Notes: a model not told the origin generated them from the sequence alone. A stretch of DNA of 64,000 nt from Neobacillus cucumis (GCF_002860255.1 NZ_PGVE01000042.1:124001-188000), one strand, 5' to 3'; shown: positions 7,853 through 16,351, counted from the stretch's first letter. Program-made: numbers and translations.

Positions 7853-8725
7853 ATGGATGAGCAGGACTGGACAATCTTAAAGGTGCTTTACGAAAAAAAG
7901 AATATTACAAAAACGGCTGAGAGCTTATATCTATCCCAACCATCATTAACGAAAAAAATTCAACAAATAGAGAAGGAATATCAAGTAGTAATAGTCAAAA
8001 GAGGAACAAAAGGTGTTCACTTTACGCCCCAAGGAGAATATTTAGTTCAATGTGCGGATGAAATGCTGTATCGTCTCCAACAGATTAAAGATACAGTATC
8101 TAATATGGATGACGAGGTTAGCGGAACCTTACGATTAGGAGTTTCTAATTACATAACAAGGCATAAGCTGCCACATCTTTTAAAGCTTTTTCGTGAACAG
8201 TTCCCAAAAGTAAATTACAAAGTTACAACGGGATGGAGCAGGGATGTATTTAATCTGGTCTATAATGGGGATGTTCATATTAGTATGGTCCGAGGAGACT
8301 ATCAGTGGTCAGATTCAAAAATACTACTCTTTGAAGAAAATCTCTGTGTAACCTCATTAGAGAAAATTGAACTTTGTGACCTGCCATCACTACCGAGAAT
8401 CGAATATGAAACAGATGCTTTACTAAAGACCATGATTGATAATTGGTGGAGTGGAGAATTTTCAAAGCCGCCTTTTATCGGCATGGAAGTGGATAAAGCC
8501 GATACTTGCAAAGAAATGGTATTGAACGGTTTGGGATACGGAATACTTCCAAGTGTTCTTGTTCAGGAACATCAAAGCCTTAATCGGATCATTCTAAAAG
8601 ATAGAAAAGGGAATCCCATTATAAGAAGAACTTGGATGTTGTATCATGAAAAATCTCTTGAGATCAAAGCAGTTAAAGAATTTATTGAATTTGTGAAAAA
8701 ATTGGATTTTCAATCTACTATTTAG
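7853..8725 (+). CDS. LysR family transcriptional regulator
   Basis: A 290-residue LysR-type regulator. The N-terminal helix-turn-helix (ITKTAESLYLSQPSLTKKIQQIE) spans residues about 17-40, and the rest is a periplasmic-binding-like ligand domain (GTLRLGVSNYITRHKLPHLL onwards). The start at ATG 7853 is preferred over GTG 7841 because AAGGTGG sits eight bases upstream. It is divergent from the MarR gene. The likely target is either that block or the AEC transporter at 9263, as LysR regulators next to AEC transporters are common; two tiny ORFs lie between. A hairpin at 8727-8758 ends the transcript. Confidence 0.87.
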   Translation: MDEQDWTILKVLYEKKNITKTAESLYLSQPSLTKKIQQIEKEYQVVIVKRGTKGVHFTPQGEYLVQCADEMLYRLQQIKDTVSNMDDEVSGTLRLGVSNYITRHKLPHLLKLFREQFPKVNYKVTTGWSRDVFNLVYNGDVHISMVRGDYQWSDSKILLFEENLCVTSLEKIELCDLPSLPRIEYETDALLKTMIDNWWSGEFSKPPFIGMEVDKADTCKEMVLNGLGYGILPSVLVQEHQSLNRIILKDRKGNPIIRRTWMLYHEKSLEIKAVKEFIEFVKKLDFQSTI

Positions 8726-8726
8726 G

Positions 8727-8758
8727 AAAGCGTGGGCAGCTGCTCAGGCTTTTTTTAC
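8727..8758 (+). terminator. Terminator after the LysR gene
   Basis: AAAGC...GCTTT stem with an inner TGGGCAGCTGCTCA self-complementary core (one G-T pair) followed by a run of seven T, directly after the stop codon. Confidence 0.6.
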
Positions 8759-8887
8759 ATGTTTCCATCAGGAAATGTTGTCATTCCTTTTTTGAATGAT
8801 GGTCGATAGTTTAATTGTATTTCAACTATTTGGAATTTGTTTATAAAATGAATTTATGAGGAGGGAGAGTAATTGGAGGACCAATCA

Positions 8888-8977
8888 ATGAGTCTAATTA
8901 CATTTTTAATGGAGCACGAAGGGAAAGATTTCGATGCAATATTAAAGGATGAGATAGAAGGAGCCGTGGGATTTTAG
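8888..8977 (+). CDS. Small ORF of unknown function (29 residues)
   Basis: Short open frame starting MSLITFLMEHEGK and ending EIEGAVGF, with a GGAGG ribosome binding site eight bases upstream; a TTG at 8873 after GAGGAGGGAG could give a five-residue longer form. It is followed four bases later by the next small ORF, suggesting translational coupling. It is acidic with an amphipathic N-terminus. No family recognised. Good translation signals are the main support. Confidence 0.4.
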   Translation: MSLITFLMEHEGKDFDAILKDEIEGAVGF

Positions 8978-8981
8978 TTTT

Positions 8982-9212
8982 ATGAGCTACATTAAGAGGG
9001 CAAAAATTCATATTCGAGCCAGGAGAATTACCATTATCGAATCTAAAACGGGTAAATATTTTTGCTTACCGATTAGCGGCATTAAACAGATCTACGACGA
9101 AAGCTGTGGACAGTATGATATAGCAATAACCATAAAATATCACAATGGCTATTGCATCTTCATCCAAATATTTGAACCAAATAGAGATAATATAGAAACT
9201 ACTAATATATAA
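8982..9212 (+). CDS. Small hypothetical protein (76 residues)
   Basis: A 76-residue basic protein with a predicted mostly beta composition (repeated IxIxx patterns: RRITIIESK, YDIAITIKYHNGYCIFIQIF). It begins four bases after the stop of a 29-residue ORF that has the stronger ribosome binding site, so coupled translation is likely. It contains two Cys but no CxxC motif. I do not recognise the family. It sits between the LysR gene and the AEC transporter, on the same strand as both. Confidence 0.5.
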   Translation: MSYIKRAKIHIRARRITIIESKTGKYFCLPISGIKQIYDESCGQYDIAITIKYHNGYCIFIQIFEPNRDNIETTNI

Positions 9213-9262
9213 ATTTAAAGTATACATAACAATAATTTTTCCAAAATGGAGAGGACTATTTT

Positions 9263-10189
9263 ATGGACGTTTTATTTCATATTACTTTGAATGTTATTTT
9301 ACCCATTTTTGCTCTTATTGGAGCTGGTGCATTTCTTCATCGAAAGTTTAAATTAGACATGAATACCTTATCTAAATTAACCTCCTATTTGTTAATGCCT
9401 GCTGTGAGTTTTACCAATGTATATCAGAGTAAAATAAGAGGAGATACGCTCCTGCAGATTCTTAGTTTTCTTGTCATACAAAATCTTTGTTTAATGTTAG
9501 TCAGTGCTGGGATATCAAAAATGGCGAAATTTGAGAACAGTCTTTCATCTACCTTTAAAAACAGTGTTGTACTAAGTAATTCGGGGAACTTTGGATTACC
9601 TGTCAGCCAGGTGGTTTTTCAAAATAATCCTCTTGGTCTTTCCATACAAGTTGTGGTCATGGTTTTTCAAAATCTCCTCACCTATACATATGGACTATTT
9701 AATTCTGTTTCTGTTGATAAGGCATCAATCCAATCGATCAAAGCATTTTTGAAAAATCCAGTTATTTACGCTTTTTTATTTGGAGTCTTTCTCCATGCCG
9801 TTTCAATAAGAATTCCAGAATACATTTGGACCCCTATTAAAAATACTTCAAACGCATTTATAGCGATCGCACTTATTACACTTGGTGCACAAAGTGCTTT
9901 CCTAAAAATAAGCAGTTTTTCGCTGCCATTGGTTCTAAGCCTGATAGGCCGGTTAATTCTTTCACCATGTATTGCATTCATCATTATTTTAACATTAAAG
10001 CTGGACGGTACTACTGCTCAGTCATTGCTCATTGCGAGTTCTTTTCCAACTTCAAGAAATAGTTCGCTGTTTGCACTGGAATATGGAAATCATCCTGAAT
10101 ATGCTGCACAAGCAGTTTTATTTTCAACAGTATTTAGCATGATGACAGTAACCACAGTTATTTTTTCTGCTCATATGTTATTTTCTTAA
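9263..10189 (+). CDS. AEC family (auxin efflux carrier-like) transporter
   Basis: A 308-residue integral membrane protein of the AEC family, with about ten hydrophobic segments in two five-helix halves. Family motifs visible are the N-terminal LPIFALIGAGAFLHRKF, YLLMPAVSFTNVY, SNSGNFGLPV near residue 110 and SSFPTSRNSSLFA near residue 260. AEC proteins move organic acids or similar anions; the substrate cannot be read from sequence. A ribosome binding site (GGAGAGG) precedes the ATG. The upstream LysR gene (7853-8725) is a plausible activator. A second AEC transporter occurs at 32,982. Confidence 0.88.
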   Translation: MDVLFHITLNVILPIFALIGAGAFLHRKFKLDMNTLSKLTSYLLMPAVSFTNVYQSKIRGDTLLQILSFLVIQNLCLMLVSAGISKMAKFENSLSSTFKNSVVLSNSGNFGLPVSQVVFQNNPLGLSIQVVVMVFQNLLTYTYGLFNSVSVDKASIQSIKAFLKNPVIYAFLFGVFLHAVSIRIPEYIWTPIKNTSNAFIAIALITLGAQSAFLKISSFSLPLVLSLIGRLILSPCIAFIIILTLKLDGTTAQSLLIASSFPTSRNSSLFALEYGNHPEYAAQAVLFSTVFSMMTVTTVIFSAHMLFS

Positions 10190-10318
10190 AAAGTTTATTT
10201 TTTTAATTCATACTTTACAGATAGGAATTATAGGGTTATAATTAAATTAATCTAATAAACGAATATAAAAGTTGTTGTATCCAAGGAAAAGTTTTTGTAA
10301 AACAAAGGAGTGTTTCTG

Positions 10319-10501
10319 ATGAGAAATAATGATGAAAAAAAGCGACAAAAACTTATCAATAAATTAATTTTTTTAAACGTATATAACAAAGAAGATCAAA
10401 AGCTTTATGAGCTGCCATTATCAAAATTAGAAAATGAGTATAGAAGATTTAAATTACAAAATCATCCACATGGTGAGTTTGGGTCTATACAGTGGGTATA
10501 A
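10319..10501 (+). CDS. FbpA-like small basic protein
   Basis: A 60-residue basic protein resembling the FbpA family (Fur-regulated basic protein). The diagnostic stretch is KRQKLINKLIFLNVY followed by LYELPLSKLENEY. In B. subtilis, FbpA works in the iron-sparing response with the FsrA small RNA; many Bacillaceae carry extra paralogs of unknown role. The start at ATG 10319 has AAAGGAG eight bases upstream, better than the in-frame GTG at 10310. I could not find a convincing Fur box in the 120 bases upstream, so iron regulation is not supported here. A strong terminator follows. Confidence 0.7.
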   Translation: MRNNDEKKRQKLINKLIFLNVYNKEDQKLYELPLSKLENEYRRFKLQNHPHGEFGSIQWV

Positions 10502-10538
10502 AATAAATATGGTTTCGTTACATTTGACTGTACCGCTG

Positions 10539-10568
10539 GCATGAACATACATTGTTCATGCTTTTTTA
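10539..10568 (+). terminator. Terminator after the FbpA-like gene
   Basis: Perfect 9-bp stem GCATGAACA / TGTTCATGC with a TACAT loop followed by TTTTTTA. Confidence 0.75.
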
Positions 10569-10659
10569 TTAACATAAAAAGGCTTGAGACATAAAATAAA
10601 CAAAAGATTACGAACTTTTTTACCGAATTAACCTTGATAGGGGATATATTGGGGGGATT

Positions 10660-12201
10660 ATGATGAATATTAAGGATAGCATTCTAAATAAGGAAGGGCG
10701 GAAGTTTCCAGGGGCGACCTATTCAGAGGTAGTATTGGCACCTGCTTATGAGCACGCAAAGCAATCCTTACTAGAGCCCATGCTGGCAGTCCATAAAGCC
10801 CACCTTATCATGCTGGTGGAACAAGGGTTGCTGCAGGAGAGTACGGCTTCCCAAATCCTAGCGGGTATTTGCGCTATTGATAAGGAAGCCATTCTTCAAT
10901 CCACCTATGATGGACAGTATGAGGATCTCTTTTTCCTTGTAGAAAGTCAAATAATGAATGTTGCCGGAGAAATGGGTGGAAGTTTGCACCTTGCCAGAAG
11001 CAGGAACGATATGGGGGTTGCCATGTACAGGATGGTTCTTAGGGATAAGATTCTCCTAGCCATCGAAGCGCTGCTTTCCTTTCAAGAAACACTTTTGAGC
11101 GTGATTGACACCTATAAGGAAACTATTTTCCTTGGGTATACTCATACGCAGCAGGCCCAGCCGATGACGTTCTCCCACTATCTACTAGGAATGTACGATG
11201 TCGTGGATCGTGACTTAAAAAGATTGAAGGCAGCCTATGATACATGCAATGCCAGTCCTCTCGGCGCGGCTGCCCTCACTACGACCGGATTTCGTATTGA
11301 CCGAAACAAAGTCGCTGAGTTATTAGGATTCCCCATAATCATCAAGAGTGCCTATGATTCGATTGGCGGTGCCGATTATTTAGGGGAAATTGCCACAGCA
11401 ATTCAATTAACCTTTATTAATCTCGGCCGTTTTTCACAAGACCTTCTCTTATGGTCCAGCCAGGAATTTTCAGCGATTCGTGTAGCAGACCCTTATGTTC
11501 AGACGAGTTCCATTATGCCGCAAAAAAGAAATCCTGTTTCGTTAGAGCATATTCGTGCCTTAAGCTCCAGTGGAATTGGAAATGCCCAAACCGTACTTCA
11601 AATGTTACATAACACACCATACGGTGATATAAACGATACGGAGGATGATCTTCAGCCGTATTTATGGAAGGGACTGCACCTTATTAATCAAGTTTTTCGG
11701 TTAACAAAAGTGGTGGTTGGAACACTTGAAGTAAATGAAGCACTGTTAAAAAGAAGGGCTCAAGAAAGCTTTGCGACGATAACGGAATTAGCCGACACCC
11801 TGTTTAGGGAAGCAAACATCCCGTTCCGAACCTCTCATTCCATAGCCAGCCAGGTGGTGAAAATTGCCTTGGCAAGAGGACTGAATGCTACTCATGTCAC
11901 ATCTGTACTCGTAGATGAAGCGGCAAAAGTAGTAGTCGGATATCCGTTGAATTTACCGGAGGAGATCATTCGCACAGCAATGGACCCAGAACACTTTGTT
12001 AAGATTCGGTCGCTTCCTGGCGGACCAGCACCAGAGGAAATGAAACGGGCGATTGTAGAAAGAGAAGCTAGTCTACTCCACCATATTTCTTTAATCCAAA
12101 CTGAGGTTAATAGAATCAAAGTTTGTATGGGAAAACTTGATCAATTAACAAGCCATTGGGGTACAACGAATGGAAAAGATAAAAATACTGGAAATTCATG
12201 A
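10660..12201 (+). CDS. Argininosuccinate lyase-family (aspartase/fumarase superfamily) lyase
   Basis: A 513-residue member of the fumarase/aspartase superfamily, closest in pattern to argininosuccinate lyase and its paralogs such as EDDS lyase. Superfamily motifs are present: SRNDMG at 114-119, GYTHTQQAQP at 159-168 and SSIMPQKRNP at 283-292 with the catalytic Ser loop. It catalyses reversible beta-elimination giving fumarate from a succinyl-substituted amine. Differences from true ArgH (SRNDMGVA for SRNDQVAT, QQ for LQR) and the absence of argG next to it argue for a different substrate. The start is ATG 10660 or 10663, after a G-rich site. It is convergent with an AraC gene. Confidence 0.8.
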   Translation: MMNIKDSILNKEGRKFPGATYSEVVLAPAYEHAKQSLLEPMLAVHKAHLIMLVEQGLLQESTASQILAGICAIDKEAILQSTYDGQYEDLFFLVESQIMNVAGEMGGSLHLARSRNDMGVAMYRMVLRDKILLAIEALLSFQETLLSVIDTYKETIFLGYTHTQQAQPMTFSHYLLGMYDVVDRDLKRLKAAYDTCNASPLGAAALTTTGFRIDRNKVAELLGFPIIIKSAYDSIGGADYLGEIATAIQLTFINLGRFSQDLLLWSSQEFSAIRVADPYVQTSSIMPQKRNPVSLEHIRALSSSGIGNAQTVLQMLHNTPYGDINDTEDDLQPYLWKGLHLINQVFRLTKVVVGTLEVNEALLKRRAQESFATITELADTLFREANIPFRTSHSIASQVVKIALARGLNATHVTSVLVDEAAKVVVGYPLNLPEEIIRTAMDPEHFVKIRSLPGGPAPEEMKRAIVEREASLLHHISLIQTEVNRIKVCMGKLDQLTSHWGTTNGKDKNTGNS

Positions 12202-12231
12202 AAGCAACACTTATGTTCCCTGTAAAATTAA

Positions 12232-13053
12232 CTAATTAGGGCGCTGCTCTTTGGACCGGAGGCTTTGGCTGTATTCGCTTGGTGTCACACCAATATATTT
12301 GCGAAACTGCCGGGTAAAGTGGTTGTAATTTTGAAAGCCTACGTCATGGGCAGCTTCCGTGGCATTCCGATTCGTATGGGCCAGAAGCAAGGCAGCCTGC
12401 TTGATTCGCATTCGGTTAAGTGCCTCCACAATCGATTCACCGGTATTTTCTTTAAATAGATGCGACAGTCTCGATGCAGAGAGCCCAACACTGTGGGCCA
12501 GTTCCTCGACTCGAACCGTCTCCTGCATTCGCTGGGCGAGCAAATACAGTGTTTCTTCTATCCGCGGATCGAACCCGCTGGTTTGCTGCTTTGCGAGCAG
12601 CATCAGGACCTCCCGCAGAGCGCCCAAGCACAGCTCGTGCCAATAAGGGCCTCGTTCCCGGGAATCAGACAGAATACGGAGAAAAGCGTGGTAGATACGC
12701 TCCCGAACCGCTTGCTGCTCAATCTGCCGGATGGTCAGCGCATCGAGTGGCAGTAGATTCGCGTCCATGAATCCGCCAGTAAAATGCGCCCAAACAAAAT
12801 GCCAGCTTTTTCCTTGAGGCGTACCGTAACGATGGGGTGTTCCCGGCTTCAACAGTGTTACGTCACCTGCTCTTACTCGCAGCTCGCAGCCTTCTGCCTC
12901 GAAGTACCCTTCACCGCCTAGCGTGTACGTAATAAGCCAGTCACTCATGCCGTCCGGACGTACGGTAGAATAGGTATCCCGTTCATGAAAATGTCCTGCG
13001 ATCACCATGCCGTATGCCAATCCGTCATAGTTGGAGGGGTGGTCCAGCTCCAT
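12232..13053 (-). CDS. AraC family regulator with cupin sensor
   Basis: A 273-residue AraC-type protein. The N-terminal half is a cupin-like ligand domain (EGYFEAEGCELRVRAGDVTLLKPGTPHRY), and the C-terminal ~100 residues carry two helix-turn-helix motifs (VEELAHSVGLSASRLSHLFKE and ATEAAHDVGFQNYNHFTRQF). The start at 13053 is preferred because AAGG lies nine bases upstream; ATG 13062 has no usable spacing. It is divergent from the PhyH dioxygenase and isomerase genes, which it likely controls. Together the three are GC-richer than their surroundings and resemble Paenibacillus-type sugar modules, which suggests transfer. Confidence 0.87.
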   Translation of the reverse strand: MELDHPSNYDGLAYGMVIAGHFHERDTYSTVRPDGMSDWLITYTLGGEGYFEAEGCELRVRAGDVTLLKPGTPHRYGTPQGKSWHFVWAHFTGGFMDANLLPLDALTIRQIEQQAVRERIYHAFLRILSDSRERGPYWHELCLGALREVLMLLAKQQTSGFDPRIEETLYLLAQRMQETVRVEELAHSVGLSASRLSHLFKENTGESIVEALNRMRIKQAALLLAHTNRNATEAAHDVGFQNYNHFTRQFRKYIGVTPSEYSQSLRSKEQRPN

Positions 13054-13251
13054 GGTACTCATCCTTTTCTAAAAAGTAATTAATTACAGATAGTTTAGCT
13101 TAACTTACGGCGGCACACAAGTGTGCTGGTGAAGAAATAGCAGAATAGTATGCATTGTTAGCAAGATCCTTCCTTCTTCTAATCGTTATTCCAAAAGTAT
13201 AATGAAGATGTGATAAATATCACCTATAGGAGAAATAGGGGAGGGAAAAAT

Positions 13252-14061
13252 ATGGTATATAAGTATCGAGTGTTAACAGGAGAGCAAAAGAGACAGTTTG
13301 AAACGGAGGGATATTTAATCGTCAAAGGATTGTTTACGGAAGAGCAACTGACAGAGGTCGAAAGAACCTTTGAGGACATCAGCTATCAGGTGATCCCGGG
13401 GCATTTTGAGCCGGATTTGCGGGAGGAAACGACTGATCCGCTAAAGCGTTATCCGAGGGTCATGCATCCGCACCAGTTTAATGAAACAGCCAAACGGTAT
13501 ATGCTGCATCAACCGGTAATGGATGTTCTAGCTGATTTGTATGAGGAAGAACCATTGGCAGCCCAAAGCATGTTCTATTACAAGCCTCCGGGCGCACGGG
13601 GACAGGCACTTCATCAGGATAATTTTTATTTAAAGGTCGAGCCGGGCAACTGCATCGCCGCTTGGACGGCGATCGATCCGGCGGATGAGGAGAACGGCGG
13701 GCTGTTAGTTGTGCCAAAGACGAGTGAGTATGATATCGTATGTCCTGATTCGTCCGATTCTAAGGAATCGTTCACTACTCACTATGTGAAGCCGCCGAAG
13801 GATCAGAAGGCAATTCCAGCAGTGATGGAGAGGGGCGATGTGCTCTTTTTCAATGGGAATCTGATTCACGGCTCGTACCGTAATAAGACGAAAGATCGTT
13901 TCCGCCGCTCGTTCATTTGCCACTACGCCAACAGCTCGGCTACACGCATTGCCACGTATTATCGTCCACTGTTCCGTGCAGACGGGACGCCTGTGGAACT
14001 GGAGACCAATCCGAATGGAGGTCCGTGCGGCGTTGAATACGACACACCGTATATCCACTAA
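13252..14061 (+). CDS. Phytanoyl-CoA dioxygenase (PhyH) family protein
   Basis: A 269-residue Fe(II)/2-oxoglutarate-dependent oxygenase of the PhyH family. The iron-binding HxD is seen in ALHQDNFY (about residue 116), the distal His in NGNLIHGSYRN, and the 2-oxoglutarate-binding Arg in RFRRSFICHY. The start is ATG 13252 with GGGAGGG upstream; a longer GTG frame is not supported. It overlaps nothing and is followed 25 bases later by a TIM-barrel isomerase-like gene. PhyH proteins hydroxylate diverse small molecules; in this AraC-linked context a sugar- or polyol-like substrate is an inference. Confidence 0.85.
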   Translation: MVYKYRVLTGEQKRQFETEGYLIVKGLFTEEQLTEVERTFEDISYQVIPGHFEPDLREETTDPLKRYPRVMHPHQFNETAKRYMLHQPVMDVLADLYEEEPLAAQSMFYYKPPGARGQALHQDNFYLKVEPGNCIAAWTAIDPADEENGGLLVVPKTSEYDIVCPDSSDSKESFTTHYVKPPKDQKAIPAVMERGDVLFFNGNLIHGSYRNKTKDRFRRSFICHYANSSATRIATYYRPLFRADGTPVELETNPNGGPCGVEYDTPYIH

Positions 14062-14086
14062 ACGTGAGCCACGGCTCGAGGTGCTA

Positions 14087-14950
14087 ATGTCCTGGTGGGG
14101 GATGAACGGACTTAGAGTTCAAAACGGCGCTGGTAACGAATGGAGCATAGATGAGAAGGTACGGTGCATCGCGGAAGCGGGCTACGACGGCATTAACGGC
14201 TTCCTGCCGGAGGGTAAGGAGGCCGAACGCCTGTCTCGGTTGCTGGATCAATACAACCTTTCATTCAGCGTAAACGCGTATCCGAAAACTGCTGAAGAAC
14301 TGGATGTTTTTCTTTGCAAGGCAAAATCGTTCGGAAGGGTCGATTTCGTTAATGTACAGGTGATAAGGCCGTTTCTGGTCGGTGAGCAAGCGGTGCAACT
14401 GCTTGCGGACATGGCGGAGCTGTCGAGGTCTGCAGGCATCCCGGCGTATATCGAAACGCATCGCGGCACGATCACGCAGGATCTGCTGCGTACGGTAGAG
14501 TATGCTCAAGCCTTGCCGGAACTTGAGCTGACAATCGACTTCTCACATTATGTCGTTGCAGGGGAAATGCATACGGTGTCGGACGAGGCAGAAGAACTGC
14601 TCCAGACGCTGCTCCCTCGGACGAAGAGCATACACGCTCGCATATCGAACGGAGAGCAGGTTCAGATAGATATACCTATGTTTGGAAGTGTAGATGAGGA
14701 GGATGCCGTCCATCGTGCGTTCGAGCACCCGATGTTGATGCATTTTCAACGTTGGTGGCTCGAAGGAATGCGCAGCTGGCGTCAATCGGCACAGGAAGAC
14801 GAGGTGCTGCCGTTTGTCTGCGAGCTGGGACCGCCACCTTATGCAATCACGGTCCGTGGGCCGAACGGCGTGCAGTGTGAGGTGAGCGACCGATGGACAC
14901 AAGCACTCCTGTTTGCAAAGATCGCCCGGTCTTTATGGGAACGGGTTTAA
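14087..14950 (+). CDS. Sugar phosphate isomerase/epimerase family TIM-barrel protein
   Basis: A 287-residue xylose-isomerase-like TIM-barrel protein. The metal-ligand pattern of the family is visible: Glu in YIETHRGT, Asp and His in TIDFSHY, His in SIHARIS and a late Glu in FVCELGPPPY. The upstream frame runs inside the PhyH gene, so I chose ATG 14087, which has GAGGTG just before it and follows the PhyH stop by 25 bases. It probably works with the PhyH protein on a polyol or sugar-like compound. Base composition is clearly higher in GC than in neighbouring regions. Confidence 0.82.
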   Translation: MSWWGMNGLRVQNGAGNEWSIDEKVRCIAEAGYDGINGFLPEGKEAERLSRLLDQYNLSFSVNAYPKTAEELDVFLCKAKSFGRVDFVNVQVIRPFLVGEQAVQLLADMAELSRSAGIPAYIETHRGTITQDLLRTVEYAQALPELELTIDFSHYVVAGEMHTVSDEAEELLQTLLPRTKSIHARISNGEQVQIDIPMFGSVDEEDAVHRAFEHPMLMHFQRWWLEGMRSWRQSAQEDEVLPFVCELGPPPYAITVRGPNGVQCEVSDRWTQALLFAKIARSLWERV

Positions 14951-15003
14951 ACAAAATAAGAGCAGGTTAATGTATTAGTTTTTAAAACCAGTTTGCCAAT
15001 TGG

Positions 15004-15034
15004 AAAAGTCCTTGTAAGTCAAGGGCTTTTTCGG
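15004..15034. terminator. Terminator after the PhyH-isomerase operon
   Basis: Stem AAAGTCCTTG / CAAGGGCTTT (one G-T pair) with TAAGT loop and TTTTTC tail, 54 bases past the isomerase stop. Confidence 0.55.
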
Positions 15035-15101
15035 ATTAGAAGCCTAATTTTGACGCGGGAAATTGAAAGCATAAGCTTGCCTCTCTTGCTTTTTAGGATT
15101 C

Positions 15102-15920
15102 TTAATGGCTTGTGTTGAGACTCTCTGCCATCATCAAGTCGTTTTTGTAGGCAGCCAACGCCAATTCATACCTCACCTTTTTGCTCGCTTCCACGAAATC
15201 AGCTTCCTGCACAAGACCTGATAATGAATAACGGTGACCTCTGAAATCCACGTTCAGTTCAGTGATTTGGTTGAATTTGAAATTCTCAAGGGGAACACCG
15301 TTCTCATCCTTCAACAGGTATTCACCGTATTTCTCGTTGCATGTTTGGGCCACTTCCTCCATCACCTTGAAAGCATCGTCCGGATTTTGCTTATAGTTGA
15401 GAACAAGGCTTTCGTTCACCCGGCGCCTTCCCCGGTTCCCGTTCTGAAGTTCCGTGATGCTGCTATAGGAAACCGTATAGAGGTATCCGTCATACTGGCG
15501 GATCTTCAGGTGGCGCATGCTGATTTCCTCGATCTTCCCCTGACGGTTTCCATTGATGATGACATAATCCCCGTGATGGATCTGGCGCTCAAATAAGTAG
15601 GTCAGCCCCATAATGTAATCGCGGATAATATGCTGGAGGATCAATGCCAAGGCACCTGCCACCACGACCGAACCAGTGACAAGCTTTGCAAGGTCGAAGA
15701 AATGGCTAAGTACATAAATAAAGAAGAACAATAGTCCCAATACCTTTGTCACCTGGTTGGCGAAATGCATCAATGTCTCTTCCCGCTTAACATCCAGGAA
15801 GCTTGTTTTGTCAAAGAAAAGTTTGATGGATTTGCGAACCAAATAAACCGTGAATATAATCAGCAGTGCCACCGTTAATATTTTTACGGGAAACTGCTGG
15901 AATAGTCCCAAGAAAAACAT
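15102..15920 (-). CDS. MscS family small-conductance mechanosensitive channel
   Basis: A 272-residue MscS-type channel that releases solutes on hypo-osmotic shock. Three hydrophobic segments occupy the first ~115 residues; the third is the Ala/Gly-rich pore helix (VVVAGALALILQHIIRDYIMGL). The beta-domain follows (FERQIHHGDYVIINGNRQGKIEEI) and then the mixed C-terminal domain. The start at 15920 has GGGAGGAG upstream; the in-frame ATG at 15935 overlaps that site. It stands alone on the minus strand. Confidence 0.88.
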   Translation of the reverse strand: MFFLGLFQQFPVKILTVALLIIFTVYLVRKSIKLFFDKTSFLDVKREETLMHFANQVTKVLGLLFFFIYVLSHFFDLAKLVTGSVVVAGALALILQHIIRDYIMGLTYLFERQIHHGDYVIINGNRQGKIEEISMRHLKIRQYDGYLYTVSYSSITELQNGNRGRRRVNESLVLNYKQNPDDAFKVMEEVAQTCNEKYGEYLLKDENGVPLENFKFNQITELNVDFRGHRYSLSGLVQEADFVEASKKVRYELALAAYKNDLMMAESLNTSH

Positions 15921-16231
15921 CCTATCTCCTCCCACTTTTTACACTATACCAAAAGAATGCGGATAAGGAGAAAAACTTTCCTTTCCTATTAAAGCTAACG
16001 ATAGCATGGTTCCATTAAAAAAAGAAGTCTATCCGTGCTTCTTGAGGATCGATATATTGCCAATAATGTGTTTTCTGCTGCTGAATTATATTAATAGATA
16101 TAGAGATAAAGGGCAATGAGGGAATTGATTCTGGGGAAGAATACGATAAGAGTCTAGACATGGCAAGTTAGTAAGAAATGTGTTAAGATGAAACTCCTTG
16201 GCAGGGGCATTAAAAATAGTATTATGGAAGA

Positions 16232-16270
16232 AGGAGGGCATGGTCAAAACTTGCCCTCCTTTTTCCTTTT
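16232..16270 (+). terminator. Orphan rho-independent terminator
   Basis: Perfect 9-bp GC-rich stem AGGAGGGCA / TGCCCTCCT with an 11-base loop, followed by TTTTCCTTTT. No gene on the plus strand ends just before it. Confidence 0.65.
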
Positions 16271-16296
16271 GATCAATATAAAAATCATAGTACAAT

Positions 16297-16351
16297 AAAA
16301 GACTCCTCTATTATTTGAACTATTATTATTCAAATTATAGAGGAGTCTTTT
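16297..16351. terminator. Long bidirectional terminator-like hairpin
   Basis: Outer perfect 14-bp stem AAAAGACTCCTCTA / TAGAGGAGTCTTTT, with further pairing inside (TTTGAA / TTCAAA). A-rich before and T-rich after on both strands. Confidence 0.65.

Noticed and set aside
10201..10310. Fur box before the FbpA-like gene
   Set aside because: AT-rich stretches are present but no match to the GATAATGATAATCATTATC pattern with acceptable mismatches.
12359..12770. Several overlapping plus-strand frames antisense to the AraC gene
   Set aside because: Shadows that stay open because of the high GC content; the AraC frame has all conserved motifs.
13949..14086. N-terminal extension of the TIM-barrel protein
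   Set aside because: It lies inside the PhyH coding sequence and has no conserved residues; ATG 14087 has a ribosome binding site.
16086..16295. 69-residue minus-strand frame in the gap after the MscS gene
   Set aside because: No ribosome binding site, low-complexity composition and overlap with a terminator hairpin.
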